A stretch of DNA of 64,000 nucleotides from Odiellus spinosus (Eukaryota > Arthropoda > Arachnida > Opiliones > Phalangiidae). Made by a program: the position numbers and the translations under genes. The stretch covers positions 16,616,942-16,680,941 of the forward strand of contig OY987232.1 in NCBI GenBank assembly GCA_963920705.1, read 5' to 3'. Under the pieces are notes generated by a model. That model made no database searches and had not been told where the DNA came from. It saw only the letters and a list, made by a program, of their open reading frames with translations. Shown here piece by piece: positions 9,113 to 20,002 of the stretch. Positions within the stretch are counted from its first letter, which is position 1; every line of letters begins with the position of its first letter.

Positions 9113-9424
9113 GTATGTTATTCAATTCATTGAAATTAAAAGCGTCATTTTCTTGGTTACATCCATTTGTTTGTAAAATGTATGTTCGGCAGCAGTTGAA
9201 CGGTAATTAGACGGTAGGATGAGTATAGTATACTTTGAATTTCAAGGGGAGTTGACACACACTACTTTTATTTTTATTTGTTTAACGTTGAGTATCAGTA
9301 CACCTCACCTTCTACCATTATGGCATCTTATTATAATATATAGAATAATAGCAAACTTTGTCTTTGGTGGAAAAGGAAGAGTCGAGGTTTTTTTTCAAGG
9401 GATGGTACCACAATATTTGGATTA

Positions 9425-9660
9425 GAGCTCGTAATCGGATAATTATTAACTTCGGATATCCATTGATAACTAGGCTTGTTTTCAGATATTTTAATCTAGG
9501 ATAAATTAAGTTAATATAAATCCACAAATTATATAAACAGAATCGTATTTAAATGCTGGATACGAATTAGACCCGGAGATAAAATTTTAAGCTCGATTAA
9601 TAAACAAATCGCGTTTATTCGAACGGATAATGCGTAGATTAAAAATATGATGTTTCTCAC
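9425..9660 (+). mobile_element. Family B element, left part (B3)
   Basis: Starts GAGCTCGTAATCGGATAAT and is colinear with B up to the CGACGTTTCTC-equivalent block, then switches at ~9660 to sequence also seen after copy B4 (TAGTGTCTGCCGTGGGTTAG). Confidence 0.85.
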
Positions 9661-9735
9661 TAGTGTCTGCCGTGGGTTAGGAAGTAGTAAAAGCTTAGTA
9701 AAGCTTTCCTTATCATTAGAGTAGGAATAATCCAC

Positions 9736-9985
9736 CAGTAAAGAAATTTACAAACAAAATTAAACCAGAAATAGGCTTAGCTGGATTCATGGAGATCCTG
9801 AATATCTTCGCATTGAAGAGTCACCGACCAATGAGAAAATACCCCTCGCTAAGGCGAGATCTCCATGAGACTCGATATAACATTCAATTAGTAACTGACC
9901 CTTCAATGCCTAGAAACTCAGGTTCTCCATGAATCCAGCTAAGCCTATTTTCCAGGTAAGTTTTAATATTTGTTTCTAATTTTTT
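9736..9985 (+). mobile_element. Family G element (G2)
   Basis: Contains ATAGGCTTAGCTGGATTCAT and, ~190 bp later, the inverse ATGAATCCAGCTAAGCCTAT. CGCATTGAAG is likewise mirrored. The outer GGGAGAATGC ends are absent. Confidence 0.75.
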
Positions 9986-10450
9986 ACACGACCTCTGTCC
10001 CTCTAAGATTATCAGTTTCGACTAAAATTCAAACCACAATGAGTGCGTCCCTGTAAAATGCTCTTCGCCAATTTTATAAATGTATTTATCTATCAAGATA
10101 ATTAAGTGTTTCGTCCAATTAAAATCGTGTTGGTACCCCTTTAAAGGGGGCTTATCTCGGGCAAAAGCGTGCCTGCTCGAATTAGAGGCTTCGTCACGTA
10201 AACCTTTGCTATACGCAAATCTCCACGTATAAAATAGGATACTTATATTAAAATCTTTCTGAAGCGTGCACGACTAAAACTCGAACGAGTAAGGGTCGTC
10301 TGCACGCCGACTTAATTACCTATTTTTTTTTTATTTTTTTTGCGCTTTTGTCGATCCGTTTTCTTGCATCACACAAAAATGGTCATGTTTACGTGCACTT
10401 TTACACGAAGTGATGAAGACCCCCTTAATTTTACGAGTGTTGAATATTAA

Positions 10451-10788
10451 CAGAAGCCGATGAAACCCTCCTTTGAAGTCTACTACTCCAATGTTCCATA
10501 TAGCGCTCCTCTCTGTATGGGTAAAATTCTCAATTTTACGAGTTAGAAGGGGTCCTACTTCATACCCCCCTGTCTACGGAAAATTGGAAATTCTCTCTCT
10601 CCACAAACGACGACGTTTTTTGGACGAACTCCGAGGCTGCTAGAGATATTCGCTCGACGAACTCCCGCTCCGAAAATATCTACCGTTAGGAGGCGTACGA
10701 ATCGCGCCTTTTTAGAATAACCCATATAGAGAGGGGTAGACAAGACCCGGGAGTAATAGACTTCAAAGGAGGGTTTCATCGGCTTCTG
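10451..10788 (+). mobile_element. Family A MITE, copy A5
   Basis: Complete, flanked by ATATTAA and ATATTAT (6 of 7 bases identical). It belongs to the variant group with GAGTTAGAAGGGGTCC instead of GAGATCGGAGGGGTCC. Confidence 0.92.
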
Positions 10789-11237
10789 ATATTATCGATT
10801 GTGATGCTAGTGTGAACGGAGCTTCAAAGACTAATATTAAAACGGACACGATGCGTCGCATATATCAAAAATTCTCCCCTTATTACAAATCATAATGCAA
10901 GCGATCACATTTTTTTTTGGGTTTGAAAAAGGATCGAAGGAAAAGATATTTCCGCGGGTGTATAATGTATTTAATTTTTCAAGTCCCGACATACGTCTTG
11001 CATCCGTTGTCTTGGAAACAACACGTTAGAAAAGCCCGTACCTTTACCGCAAGTTCATCTAATTCTTTAATAATTCATTTGATCTCGACGCGGAAAACCA
11101 ATTTACAGATTAATATACACAGACATTCGCCAACTCGTCAACTCGAGAAAAGACCTTTCGCATCCTGGTTTTACCTTGAAGGAATTATAAAGAGGGATTG
11201 AAAGATTGTTTAAAAATTTAGGCGTTATCATATTCGT

Positions 11238-11864
11238 ATCATAAAAATAAACAACGCCCCGTAGCTCAAAATTATCAGTAAAGGTCCAGTTTTACGTAAT
11301 ATCCCATCACTTAAAAATAAACAAAAAAGTCAACACCCCTGTCTTGGCTATCTTCCCTCCACAATTTGCCGTACCAGAAGCCGATGAAACCCTCCTTTGA
11401 AGTCTATTACTCCCTGGTCTTGTCTACCCCTCTCTGTATGGGTTAGTTTCAAACAGCGCGATTCGTACGCCTCCTAACGGTAGATATTTTCGGAGCGGGA
11501 GCTCGTCGAGCGAATATCTCTAGCAGCCTTGGAGTTCGTCCAAAAAACGTCGTCGTTTTGTGGAGAGAGAGAATTTCCAATTTTCCATAGATAGGGGGGT
11601 ATGAAGTAGGACCCCTCCGATCTCGTAAAACTGGGAATTTTACCCATACAGAGAGGAGCGCTATATCGAACATTAGAGTAGTAGACTTCAAAGGAGGGTT
11701 TCATCTACTTCTGGTAAAATCATATCACTTAAAAATAAACAAAAAAGTCATCACCCCTGTCTGGCTAAAGTGATTTGGACTCTTCCACGATATTTTGAGT
11801 CGGGAGAGAGTGTTGGAATTTGCTGATAGTATTAAGCTACGGGGCGTTCTTTAATTTTATGGGT
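11238..11864 (+). mobile_element. Family D MITE interrupted by A6 (D3)
   Basis: Begins AAAATAAACAACGCCCCGTAG and ends CTATTA-type inverse at GCTACGGGGCGTTCTTTA. A6 (11375-11713) sits inside. The ATCACTTAAAAATAAAC block occurs on both sides of A6, so this is a rearranged or duplicated D copy rather than a simple insertion. Confidence 0.75.
11375..11713 (-). mobile_element. Family A MITE, copy A6
   Basis: Complete. The right end has the CATCTACTTCTG variant (CAGAAGTAGATG when read inward). The flanks are not a 7-bp duplication, in keeping with the rearranged D host. Confidence 0.92.
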
Positions 11865-11868
11865 CATT

Positions 11869-12035
11869 TGCCGTACCTATTATCAAGCGAACCACAATCG
11901 CTATCAGTTCGCGGTTTTCACTTAAATTAAAATTGAAATCTTCTTTAATTCATGATGTAATTATGATAATTATAACGCGAGAGATTAGCGAATATTGTTT
12001 AAAAATAACTTAATCGAAATTTGATTATTTCCGTA
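11869..12035 (+). mobile_element. Family C fragment (C2)
   Basis: GTCATTTGCCGTACCTATTA through CGCGAGAGATTAGC to TCGAAATTTGATTATTTCCG. This is the first ~165 bp of C including one terminus. Confidence 0.8.
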
Positions 12036-12289
12036 GCTCAATATTGCTATTGTGTAAACACAGCTTTAGTAAAACGGCCACGTTCTTAAAATTTGCTATT
12101 TGCTACAAAATTTCATTAATATTCAAAAGCCGGAAAGCGCTAATGTTTTACAAGATTTTAGGTTGTGTTTTAGTCTCAGATTTACATTACGAATTACAAT
12201 GATGATGAAAATAAAGACACTTATTATTCATTTCGCGTACAAAGATTAAAGGGTTATGAACTACAAAATAAAATTATTTGGTAAGATGA

Positions 12290-13211
12290 AAAAAACACAA
12301 GATGGCGCTGATTTTCATTAATAGGGGTCTCAGTTTTTCTGGGGGTAAGGATTATTTGATTTATTTCCCAGCCTACCACTGTCTTGCCATAATGCCTCTT
12401 ACCCTAGTATCCCGCCTCACTCGGAAGTGGGTGGGCACGATGTAGGCCAGACGGTGCTTTACAGGTCTCGGATAATAGGCTCGATTGTGGCGATATCTTC
12501 GAGTTTACGCGTTAAAACACTGTTTAATCGTAACTAGAGTAAAAATTAAACTTAAAATTGTCAAACTACGAACTACGTCCGACTTTTACCAATTCGTCGG
12601 AACAGAGGTATATAATATCCCCCTTCGGGGGGAAGTATGAAAGCCCCTATACTACCAATGCTAAAAATCACGAACAACAAGAGCCCGCTGCTGACTATCT
12701 AGGCCACTAGCTCGCGCTGGACTTCTCAATGTCGCTACTCTAGTAAATGGTCTTTGTATAAACAAGACGGCTCGATTTGTGTTTAGAACTTCCTGTCTCG
12801 GGAGTCAGGCTGTCTGTTAAAATGGAGTCGAAGGTTGACTTCAGCTCGCGAGTTCCGGAAGTGCGCGTAGGGAAAATTTAGCGAGGTTCAAAATGGTGTA
12901 ACTATTTTTTGGGAGTAAAGCGGTGTGTCGATCCGCCGCGATTTACGCCGGGCACTCGTTGTTCGTCGATTTTGCCTACCTTTCATACTTCCCCCCGAAG
13001 GGGGTTATTATATACCTCTGGTCGGAAGTAAAGTTTTAGCGATATTAGAACGCGAGATAATAGGTACGGAAATGATCAAATTTCGATTAAGTTATTTTTA
13101 AACGCGATTCGCTAATCTCTCGCGTTATAATTATCAAAATTACATCATGAACTAAAGAAGATTTCAATTTAAATTTAAGTGAAAATCGCGAACTGATAGC
13201 GATTGTGGTAC
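12290..13211 (-). mobile_element. Family C element with E1 nested (C3)
   Basis: Reverse copy from CAAGATGGCGCTGATTTTCA through GTAGGCCAGACGGTGCTTTA to CTGATAGCGATTGTGGT. Element E1 is inserted at the TTCGTCGGAAGTAAAG site. Removing E1 and one 7-bp duplication restores the uninterrupted sequence seen at 43784. Confidence 0.85.
12603..13020 (+). mobile_element. Family E MITE (E1)
   Basis: A 418-bp element with inverted ends CAGAGGTATATAATA plus CCCCCTTCGGGGGGAAGTAT, and exact 7-bp duplications GTCGGAA on both sides. It is more GC-rich than its surroundings and has no open frame of note. A nearly identical copy is at 42841-43258, so the family moved recently. Confidence 0.92.
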
Positions 13212-13482
13212 TGAAAATAGTTTTGTTTGAGTTAACCTTTTGAGAATCCTTTAGCCCTTCAGGATTACGATATAATGAGTTTTATTCTTATTTTACAAGC
13301 GTTTTAAAAAACAATGAAGTTTATGAAAGTAATTGGTTTCTAAAAATAACGGCATATTTTCCCGAAATGGGAAAATGCAAAGTGGAAGAAAAAAATCTAA
13401 TTAAACTTAAATACGCGTATAACTTCATTATTATTAAAATATTTTTCTTGGAAATAAATCTACATTATAAAATGATTAAAGT

Positions 13483-13981
13483 GCCCCTGACATGGTATTT
13501 TCATGAACTCCAAATGGAAATTGAGTTATATTTTCGTAAAGATCGTTAAAAAACGATTCAAAATATATATACATATGTCATAGAACAAAATTACAGCGAT
13601 AGTAAAAATACATATTTTGTAATCGCCCATTTTCGAAATTTTTAAAAATAAAAATTCCCCGCAATCTACGTCATCACTATGGAACCTTAGACCATAATGT
13701 ATTCTACAAATGTAATTAAAGTGAGGGTGTCATGGAGTTTTAATTAACTTAAATCTAAATTAAGTAGCCTTTTCGAAAAGACTGCTGAAAAAACATACCG
13801 CGATTGTAAAAATACATATTTTATAATCGCCCATTTTCGAAATTTTTAAAATAAAAATTCCCCGCAATCTACGTCATCACTATGGTCACGTGATTTCGAT
13901 ATTGTATAGAGCCTAGATGATTCTCGCACGTTTTGGCGCGTGATAAAGTCGCTTTCGCGCGGTCTTTTTCTTGAAAGTACT
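13483..13981 (-). repeat. Family H tandem units (H2)
   Basis: Inverted relative of H1 and H3: two GCAATCTACGTCATCACTAT units, preceded by the AAAACGATTCAAAATATATA tail and followed by CGCGCGGTCTTTTTCTTG. The last block is also found (inverted) at the left side of H3, which defines a longer H element. Confidence 0.8.
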
Positions 13982-13994
13982 GAATCTTTAAAAC

Positions 13995-14275
13995 TTACTC
14001 TGAAAATAGGCTTAGCTAAATTCATGGAGATCCTAAATTTCTTCGCATTAAAGGGTCATCAACCAATGAGCAAAGACTAATCGTTAAGACGACACTTCCA
14101 AACTAACATTTTATCGGTCAATGACTCATCAATTTGAATAGATTTAGGTGATCTTCATGAATTTAGCTAAGCCTATTTTTCCTGATAAATTTTAAATTTA
14201 TTTCTAGTTTAATATTTGGTGGATTAGGCCTATTTAAACTATAAGGTATCGATAAAGATTCACTTGTTGTTAGGG
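13995..14275 (+). mobile_element. Family G element (G3)
   Basis: Left inner arm AATAGGCTTAGCTAAATTCA, right arm ATTTAGCTAAGCCTATTTTT, then TTTAAACTATAAGGTATCG and the end CTTGTTGTTAGGG. Confidence 0.75.
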
Positions 14276-14740
14276 TTTTTCTCTCCCCTTTTTAATTTAT
14301 GTGTTTTACTAGTCTGAAAATAGAATTAGTTTAACAAGTAACGTCAGAATTTTGTTGTTTTAGTGTTTCTACGCATATTTTCATATTTTTACACTCCTAA
14401 ACGAAATTTTTTCCCTCGTATTCATTGTCGCTTTAGCTCCAACCGGCGCCCACTTCAAAATAAATATCATCTGGTGTAGACGCCAAGTCAAGAAAATAAA
14501 TTAGCTCGTATGCAGTTGGCAAATCTCGTTTGTTTACGGAAGTTTCTTTTAACACGAAATCCCTTGGTTCCCCAACTAGCTTAGTTTTGCTTTATATCCG
14601 TTATAATTTTTAAAAGACCATAGTCTCGCCTTAGACAGCTTAAAAAGATTACGCGTATTAACCGATCTAACAAACAAAGACCCCCAATTAAAATTCAACA
14701 GTAAACCCTTCATCTAGGAATGCTTGACAAATATGAAAGA

Positions 14741-14808
14741 AGTTGTCTCGAAGTTGACTAAGAAAGCGTCACGCGTTCATAAATCGATTTATCTATCGGT
14801 TGTTGAAA
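14741..14808. repeat. Dispersed 23-bp-array monomer and family K fragment
   Basis: GTCTCGAAGTTGACTAAGA matches the left-edge unit type of the 5284-6245 array. It is followed by GCGTTCATAAATCG..TCTATCGGTTGTTGAAA, which recurs at 44861-44899 in family K sequence. F1 is inserted directly after it. Confidence 0.6.
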
Positions 14809-15320
14809 GAGCTCGGAATTCGTATCATTTTTATTAATTGGATAAAATCTACTAAATCTATCCGTTTGATTAAAAATAGACTATTTTCATTCGAGTTAAC
14901 TTATTCGAAGATAAAGTAAAAAAAACATAATCCATATCCGTTTTTATCCAAAAATGGCAACTTATCTTAGAATATTATAGACGTTATACGTTCGGATAAA
15001 AAAATTCAAAATTTATTTTCCGTGAAAAAATAACGAATAAAAAGATGATTTAAAATCTTAGTTTCGTCGTTTTATTTATATTCTTCGAATTAAAAGTCAA
15101 TTTGAAATATTGTTTCTTATATTTTAGACTAATTCTGGAAACGCGAATGTTTCTTATCCATCGTTATACGTTTGAATACGAGTAATTTGTAGATAGATAA
15201 AGCGGCAAATTTCTTATCTTCGGGTAAACCTTTTAACAATTATAGGAATATACAAATTTCATTGTTTTAGTTTCAAACAATTTATCCGAAAATAAAATAT
15301 CTGAAAATATACGAATAACA
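14809..15320 (-). mobile_element. Family F element (F1)
   Basis: Starts GAGCTCGGAATTCGTATCAT and is colinear with F, including GGATAAAATCTACTAAAT, ATGGCAACTTATCTTAGAA and GGAAACGCGAATGTTTC, to AAAATATACGAATAAC. I define F '+' as starting GGAATCGGATCGATCC. Intact F is ~520 bp and has the same GAGCTCGGAAT ends and TA flanks as B, but a different interior. Confidence 0.85.
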
Positions 15321-15340
15321 TGAACGCGGCTTAAAAGATT

Positions 15341-15382
15341 TGTCTCGAAGTTGACTAAGAAAAATTTCTAGAAGTTGATTAA
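15341..15382. repeat. Dispersed monomers of the 23-bp array type
   Basis: TTGTCTCGAAGTTGACTAAG and TTTCTAGAAGTTGATTAAGA are two adjacent units of the family found in the 5284-6245 array, 9 kb from it. Confidence 0.6.
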
Positions 15383-15704
15383 GATTGAGGGGGGCTTTAT
15401 CTTTTGTAAGGGGGCAATAGTTTTAATTTAGGGGCATTATTTATTCCCCCCCCCCCCTGGTGTCTCCTCTCCCGTGACGAATTCCAAACAGATACAATGC
15501 AAATTAGGCCTAAATAAAATTGTTACAATAACGCTGATGTAGATTAGAAATGGGACTTGGTGGCCTGTATTTCGTCATCCATTCTTTATTAGAACTTTAG
15601 TCAGCCAGGTAATAATAATACTTACGCTGTAGAAAGCTTCTATCTAAAGAATTTCTCCCTAGCGGCCTGGCCAGTATTCGGTCTCTGTGTGCACTTTATT
15701 TCAG

Positions 15705-15832
15705 ATCGATAGCAAATGGAGCAGCTGCAACTGGCTAAAACACGAATCGAGTTACGCAACAACTTGCAAACCACTCATAGAATGCATGTTCAAGCAAGTA
15801 ATCTTAGCCCCAAATCAATGGAAAAAAATCAG
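15705..15832 (+). CDS. Candidate exon of unknown function
   Basis: A plus-strand segment bounded by a good acceptor (GCACTTTATTTCAG ending at 15704) and a good donor (AATCAG|GTGACC at 15833). An ATG at 15716 in the context AGCAAATGG opens 39 codons to the donor (MEQLQLAKTRIELRNNLQTT, then HRMHVQASNLSPKSMEKNQ). A second frame is also open from the acceptor (IDSKWSSCNWLKHESSYATT..). I recognise neither product. The direction is opposite to the channel gene. It could be a first coding exon of a nested gene or chance open sequence. Confidence 0.25.
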
Positions 15833-15845
15833 GTGACCAAGTTTA

Positions 15846-15947
15846 GAGCTCGGAATTCGTATAACTTTTGTTAATTGATAATAAGACCATCGTGAATGTC
15901 AATCAGATATTAAAATATCCATTTCTTATTCGAGTGTTAACGGATAC
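15846..15947 (-). mobile_element. Family B element fragment (B4a)
   Basis: GAGCTCGGAATTCGTATAAC to GTTAACGGATAC, the ~100 bp carrying the CGAATTC end. It is cut at its inner side by A7, and B does not resume beyond A7. Confidence 0.85.
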
Positions 15948-16272
15948 CAGAAGCAGATGAAACCCTCCTTTGAAGTCTATTACTCACGGGTCTTGTATGG
16001 GTTAGTCTCAAAAAGCGCGATTCGTACGCCTCCTAACGGTAGATATTTTCGGAGCGGGAGTTCGTCCAGCGAATATCTCTAGCAGCCTTAGAGTTCGTCA
16101 AAAAAACGTCGTCGTTTGTGGAGAGAGAGAATTTCCAATTTTACGTAGACAGGGGGGTATGAAGTAGGACCCCTCCGATCTCGTAAAATTGGGAATTTTT
16201 TCCCATACAGAGAGGAGCGCTATATCGAACATTAGAGTAGTAGACTTCAAAGGAGGGTTTCATCTACTTCTG
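15948..16272 (-). mobile_element. Family A MITE, copy A7
   Basis: Starts CAGAAGCAGATGAAACCC and ends CATCTACTTCTG. It is ~12 bp shorter than the family norm because part of the CTACCCCTCT block is deleted. No target duplication, and the B sequence is not continuous across it. Confidence 0.92.
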
Positions 16273-16681
16273 GTTTCACCACCGACTATATACTCCGAGT
16301 TCGCCTGTTGCTTCGATCGTTGTTTCAGCAATCTTATCCTCCCCGGGCAAGAATAAAATATAATATATAGATGGAGAGACTGTAAGGATCTAAGCTCCCA
16401 ACGCATTTATAAATCAAGATGGGTTTAGGGTAAAAGAAAAAAGAAAAAAGTTGAATCTACTATATTCTTTTTGGTTTACATTTCGGGCTCCATTGGGTAA
16501 ACCGCTAAGATAGAGAAGAAATATCTATACCAGGTTTTGTATTATTCAAGAGAAGAAATTCGGAAGATTCAACGTAAGAATAAAGATGAAAAAAAAACTC
16601 ACCAAAACTAAATGACTGCATAAAAATTCTTCAAGGGGTGTTGAACAAATAGATATTCTATTTTTTAGAATTAATTGTAAC

Positions 16682-17019
16682 CAGAAGTAGATGAAACCCT
16701 CCTTTGAAGTCTATTACTCTAATGTTCGATGTAGCGCTCCTCTCTGTATGGGTAAAATTCCCAATTTTACGAGATCGGAGGGGTCCTACTTCATACCCCC
16801 CTGTCTAAGGAAAATTGGAAATTCTCTCTCTCCACATACGACGACGTTTTTTTGACGAACTCCTAGGCTGATAGAGATATTCGCTAGACGAACTCCCGCT
16901 CCGAAAATATCTACCGTTAGGAGGCGTACGAATCGCGCTTTTTGAAACAAACCCATACAGAGAGGGGTAAACAAGACCCGGGAGTAATAGACTTCAAAGG
17001 AGGGTTTCATCGGCTTCTG
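16682..17019 (+). mobile_element. Family A MITE, copy A8
   Basis: Complete, left end CAGAAGTAGATGAAACCC, flanks TTGTAAC and TTATAAC (6 of 7 identical). Confidence 0.93.
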
Positions 17020-17059
17020 TTATAACTTATGTGTAAAAAAATTAACTAGTAGATTCGAA

Positions 17060-17154
17060 TAATAGTTAAGGGAGAATGCAATCTAACAACAAATGATTGT
17101 TTATCGATTCCTTATCGTTTAAATAGTCCTAATCCAAAAGCAAAAACAAATATT
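17060..17154 (+). mobile_element. Family G terminus (G4a)
   Basis: TTAAGGGAGAATGCAATCTAAC, CGATTCCTTATCGTTTAAAT, then ACAAATATTAAAA. This is the outer left end of G. Confidence 0.7.
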
Positions 17155-17414
17155 AAAATTTTAAGCTTGATTAATAAACAAATTACGGATTTTATTCGAA
17201 CGGATAACGCTCGGAATTGGATAATGATTAACTTAGAATATCTATTGATAACTATCCTTATACTTCAGATATTTTAATCTCGGATAAATTAAGTTAATAT
17301 AAATCCACAAATTATATAAACAGAATCGTATTCAAATGCTGGATACGAATTAGACCCGGAGATAAGCTCGATTAATAAACAAATTGCGTTTATTCAAACG
17401 AATAACGCGAAGAT
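17155..17414 (+). mobile_element. Two adjacent family B pieces (B4b)
   Basis: 17155-17206 is an internal B piece (TTTTAAGCTTGATTAATAAA..CGAACGGATAACG). From 17207 a B left end starts CTCGGAATTGGATAATGATT and continues to AACGCGAAG, lacking part of the AAAATTTTAAGC block. Confidence 0.75.
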
Positions 17415-17439
17415 GTTTCTCAGTGGTGTCTGCCGTGAG

Positions 17440-17640
17440 TTAGAAAGTAGGAAAGGCTTAGGGACTAAGTCTAATTCGCCTGAAATTACTAGAAATAAAA
17501 TTAAAACAGACATGGAAAATAGGCTTAGCTGGATTCATTAAGATCCTGAATTTCTTCGCATTAAACGGTCATCAACCAATGAGAAAAGGCTTGTCTTTAA
17601 GGCGAGATTTTAATAATAACATTCGATAGGTCGTTGGCCA
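17440..17640 (+). mobile_element. Family G inner left arm (G4b)
   Basis: AAATAGGCTTAGCTGGATTC, TTTCTTCGCATTAAACGGTC and AAGGCGAGATTTTAAT, ending where truncated A9 begins. Confidence 0.7.
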
Positions 17641-17901
17641 AAAAAAGCGCGATTCGTACGCCTCCTAACGGTAGATATTTTCGGAGCGGGAGTTCGTCCA
17701 GCGAATATCTCTAGCAGCCTTGGAGTTCGTCAAAAAACGTCGTCGTTTGTGGAGAGAGAGAATTTCCAATTTTCCGTAGACAGGGGGGATAAAGTAGGAC
17801 CCCTTCTAACTCGTAAAATTGGGAATTTTACCCATACAGAGAGGAGCACTATATGGAACATTGGAGTAGTAGACTTCAAAGGAGGGTTTCATCGGCTTCT
17901 G
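17641..17901 (-). mobile_element. Family A MITE, truncated copy A9
   Basis: Begins inside the element at AAAAAGCGCGATTCGTACGC, so the first ~80 bp are missing. The right end (CATCGGCTTCTG) is intact. It belongs to the GACCCCTTCTAACTCG variant group. Confidence 0.92.
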
Positions 17902-18090
17902 CTATTACTTTTAATAAGAATGATTTCCAGGCACGAACAGTCTATTGTTAGAAACAAAAAAAACCGAAACTTAAATGCTCAAACATGCAAATATTTGTAA
18001 TTTGAGTCTTGTAAAACCTAGAACCTCTTGTTTAGCGGAAAATAATATCTAAATGTAGATTTAGCAAAACCTCGTTATTGTGATACAGTC

Positions 18091-18158
18091 GATAAAAAAA
18101 GCCACGAGATGGCACTGATTTTAATAGTAGGGGTCGAAGTATTTCGGTAAATGACCCA
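18091..18158 (-). mobile_element. Family C fragment (C4)
   Basis: GATAAAAAAAGCCACGAGAT, GGCACTGATTTTAATAG, GGGGTC and ACGGTAAATGACCC-like sequence; both C termini appear joined with the middle missing. Confidence 0.55.
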
Positions 18159-18182
18159 TTTTTGGTAAGCCTTAAATTATAT

Positions 18183-18461
18183 CAAGGAGGATCAGAGAAG
18201 GAGAGGAAATGTGGGGCTGCGTTGAGTTAGAGAGAAGAGCCAACCTCCCACTCGGGTGGAAAGGGGGGATAGGAAATTCTCGAGGTAAACTGTTGTCACG
18301 TGGTCGCTAGCTAGCGCGTCTCATAAAGGATTCGTTTTACCCACGCGACAACATTTTACCACGAAACGTCTCTACCCCCGTTCTCCCAGAGTGGGAGTTT
18401 AGGCCGACGCAGTAGGAACCGCGCCGTCCCCACATTTCCTCTCCTTCTCTGATCCTCCTTG
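18183..18461. mobile_element. Family J MITE
   Basis: A 279-bp element with a perfect 34-bp terminal inverted repeat beginning CAAGGAGGATCAGAGAAGGA. The 7-bp flanks are identical: ATTATAT at 18176-18182 and 18462-18468. It is GC-richer than the neighbourhood and has no open frame. Single copy in the window. Confidence 0.93.
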
Positions 18462-18534
18462 ATTATATGTAGGGAATAAATAACAGAATGAATTGAAAGA
18501 AATGATACGTGAAATTGAAATCATTGAGTTACAT

Positions 18535-18851
18535 CAAGAATCCATTCAGGTTCCATAAGAATATGAGAGGGCCGCGATTCAATAACCATCCTCCCAAACT
18601 TTGTAGCAAAAGTTCGTCCGCTTCGAATCGATTTTTCAAGTAAATCGCTCCTGACATTATATTATTAACCCGCGCCACTAACGACCTTGACATAATATTT
18701 CGGGTAATAAAAATGGAGCCGACCGAAAAAAGATCTAAGCGTACAAATGTTGGGAAAATTGCGGACGAACTTTTGTTACAAAGTTTGGGAGGATGGTACC
18801 AGAGGCTAAAACTATGCTCCCATATTCTTATGGAACCTGAATGGATTCTTG
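18535..18851 (-). mobile_element. Family I MITE (I1)
   Basis: Ends CAAGAATCCATTCAGGTTCC and its inverse. The inverted repeat continues through ATAAGAATATG, and a second inner pair (AAAGTTCGTCCGC and GCGGACGAACTTTTG) is present. The 7-bp flanks GTTACAT are exact. The open frame beginning at 18713 lies wholly within the element and I regard it as non-coding. Confidence 0.92.
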
Positions 18852-18930
18852 GTTACATTCGTGTAGCAATAATAAATAGCAAAGGGCCAAGAAGGTCATT
18901 TCCCCATGAGTGTTTTTTTCACGGTGTGTT

Positions 18931-19087
18931 AAAATTTTATCTTCGGGTCTAATTCGTATCCAGCATTTGAATACGATTCTGTTTATATAATTTGTGGATT
19001 TATATTAATTTCTCCGAGATTTAAATATCTAAAAAAAAGCCTAGTTATCAATGGATATCCGAAGTTATTCATTATCCGATTCCGAGC
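18931..19087 (-). mobile_element. Family B fragment (B5)
   Basis: TTTTATCTTCGGGTCTAATT to CATTATCCGATTCCGAG, the last ~155 bp at the GAGCTCGGAATCGG end. Confidence 0.85.
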
Positions 19088-19484
19088 CCTAAAATCTTTG
19101 AATTTGGATGAAAAAACCAAATATTTGCCGATAAACCTTATAGTATAAAGTTCCATGACATATCTCTCTGTTGAAAGCGATTTAAAGGAAGCTTTTTATT
19201 CACTGTCATCTAAAGCTGGTTTTGTCAGGAAGGAAAAAAGTGTTTCTTTCAGTAACGTTTTTGACAGTTCCTATTAGTCTGAAACCCTTTTGAGCTTTTA
19301 ACACGGCTGGTTGAAATAACTTCGAGTATGGGACATCGACAAGAAATGACTCGACTAAAGTTATCCAAGTCATCGAAAGTGTTCAGTGAATTACAAGCAA
19401 CGTTTACGAACCCAAGTGATGTGTGGTATTACCCAGAATCAGATAAATATTTGTATTTTTACTGATATATATATAAAAAGCTTA

Positions 19485-20002
19485 GAGCTCGGAATCGGAT
19501 AATGAATAACTTCGGATATAAGCTTGTTTCAAATATTTTAATCTCGGATAAATTAAGTTAATATAAATCCGCAAATTATATAAACAGAATCGTATTCAAA
19601 TGCTGGATACGAATTAGACCCGGAGATAAAATTTTAAGCTCGATTAATAAACAAATCGCGTTTATTCGAACGGATAACGCGAAGATAAAAATACGACGTT
19701 TCTCGAAATCCGTGTAGAATGAAATATAATAATTCGATTTTTTCATCTAAATCGAAAGGAACAATTCTAGCTTCGAGATCTCAATTTTGGGTTAAAATAG
19801 ACGAAGAAACTCGAAAGGTTTCAAATTGTTATCGGCGAATGAATAACTCGTATCAATTTCCTAAATAACAATGAGTAAGAATTGTAAGTTTGCCGTTACA
19901 TTCGGGTATCCGTTAACTCGAATAAGAAATGAATATTTTAATATCTGATTGACATTCACGATGGTCTTATTCAATTAACAAAAATTATAAGAATTCCGAG
20001 CT
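19485..20002 (+). mobile_element. Family B element, near-complete copy (B6)
   Basis: Runs from GAGCTCGGAATCGGATAATG to ATAAGAATTCCGAGCT. TTA precedes and TTA follows, consistent with a TA target. It serves as the reference for the other B pieces. A ~20-bp gap removes the CCATTGATAACTAGG block. Confidence 0.9.

Noticed and set aside
18713..18952. ORF of 79 codons
   Set aside because: It lies largely in MITE I1; the same frame reappears in I2 (54243-54488), so it is a copy of element sequence.
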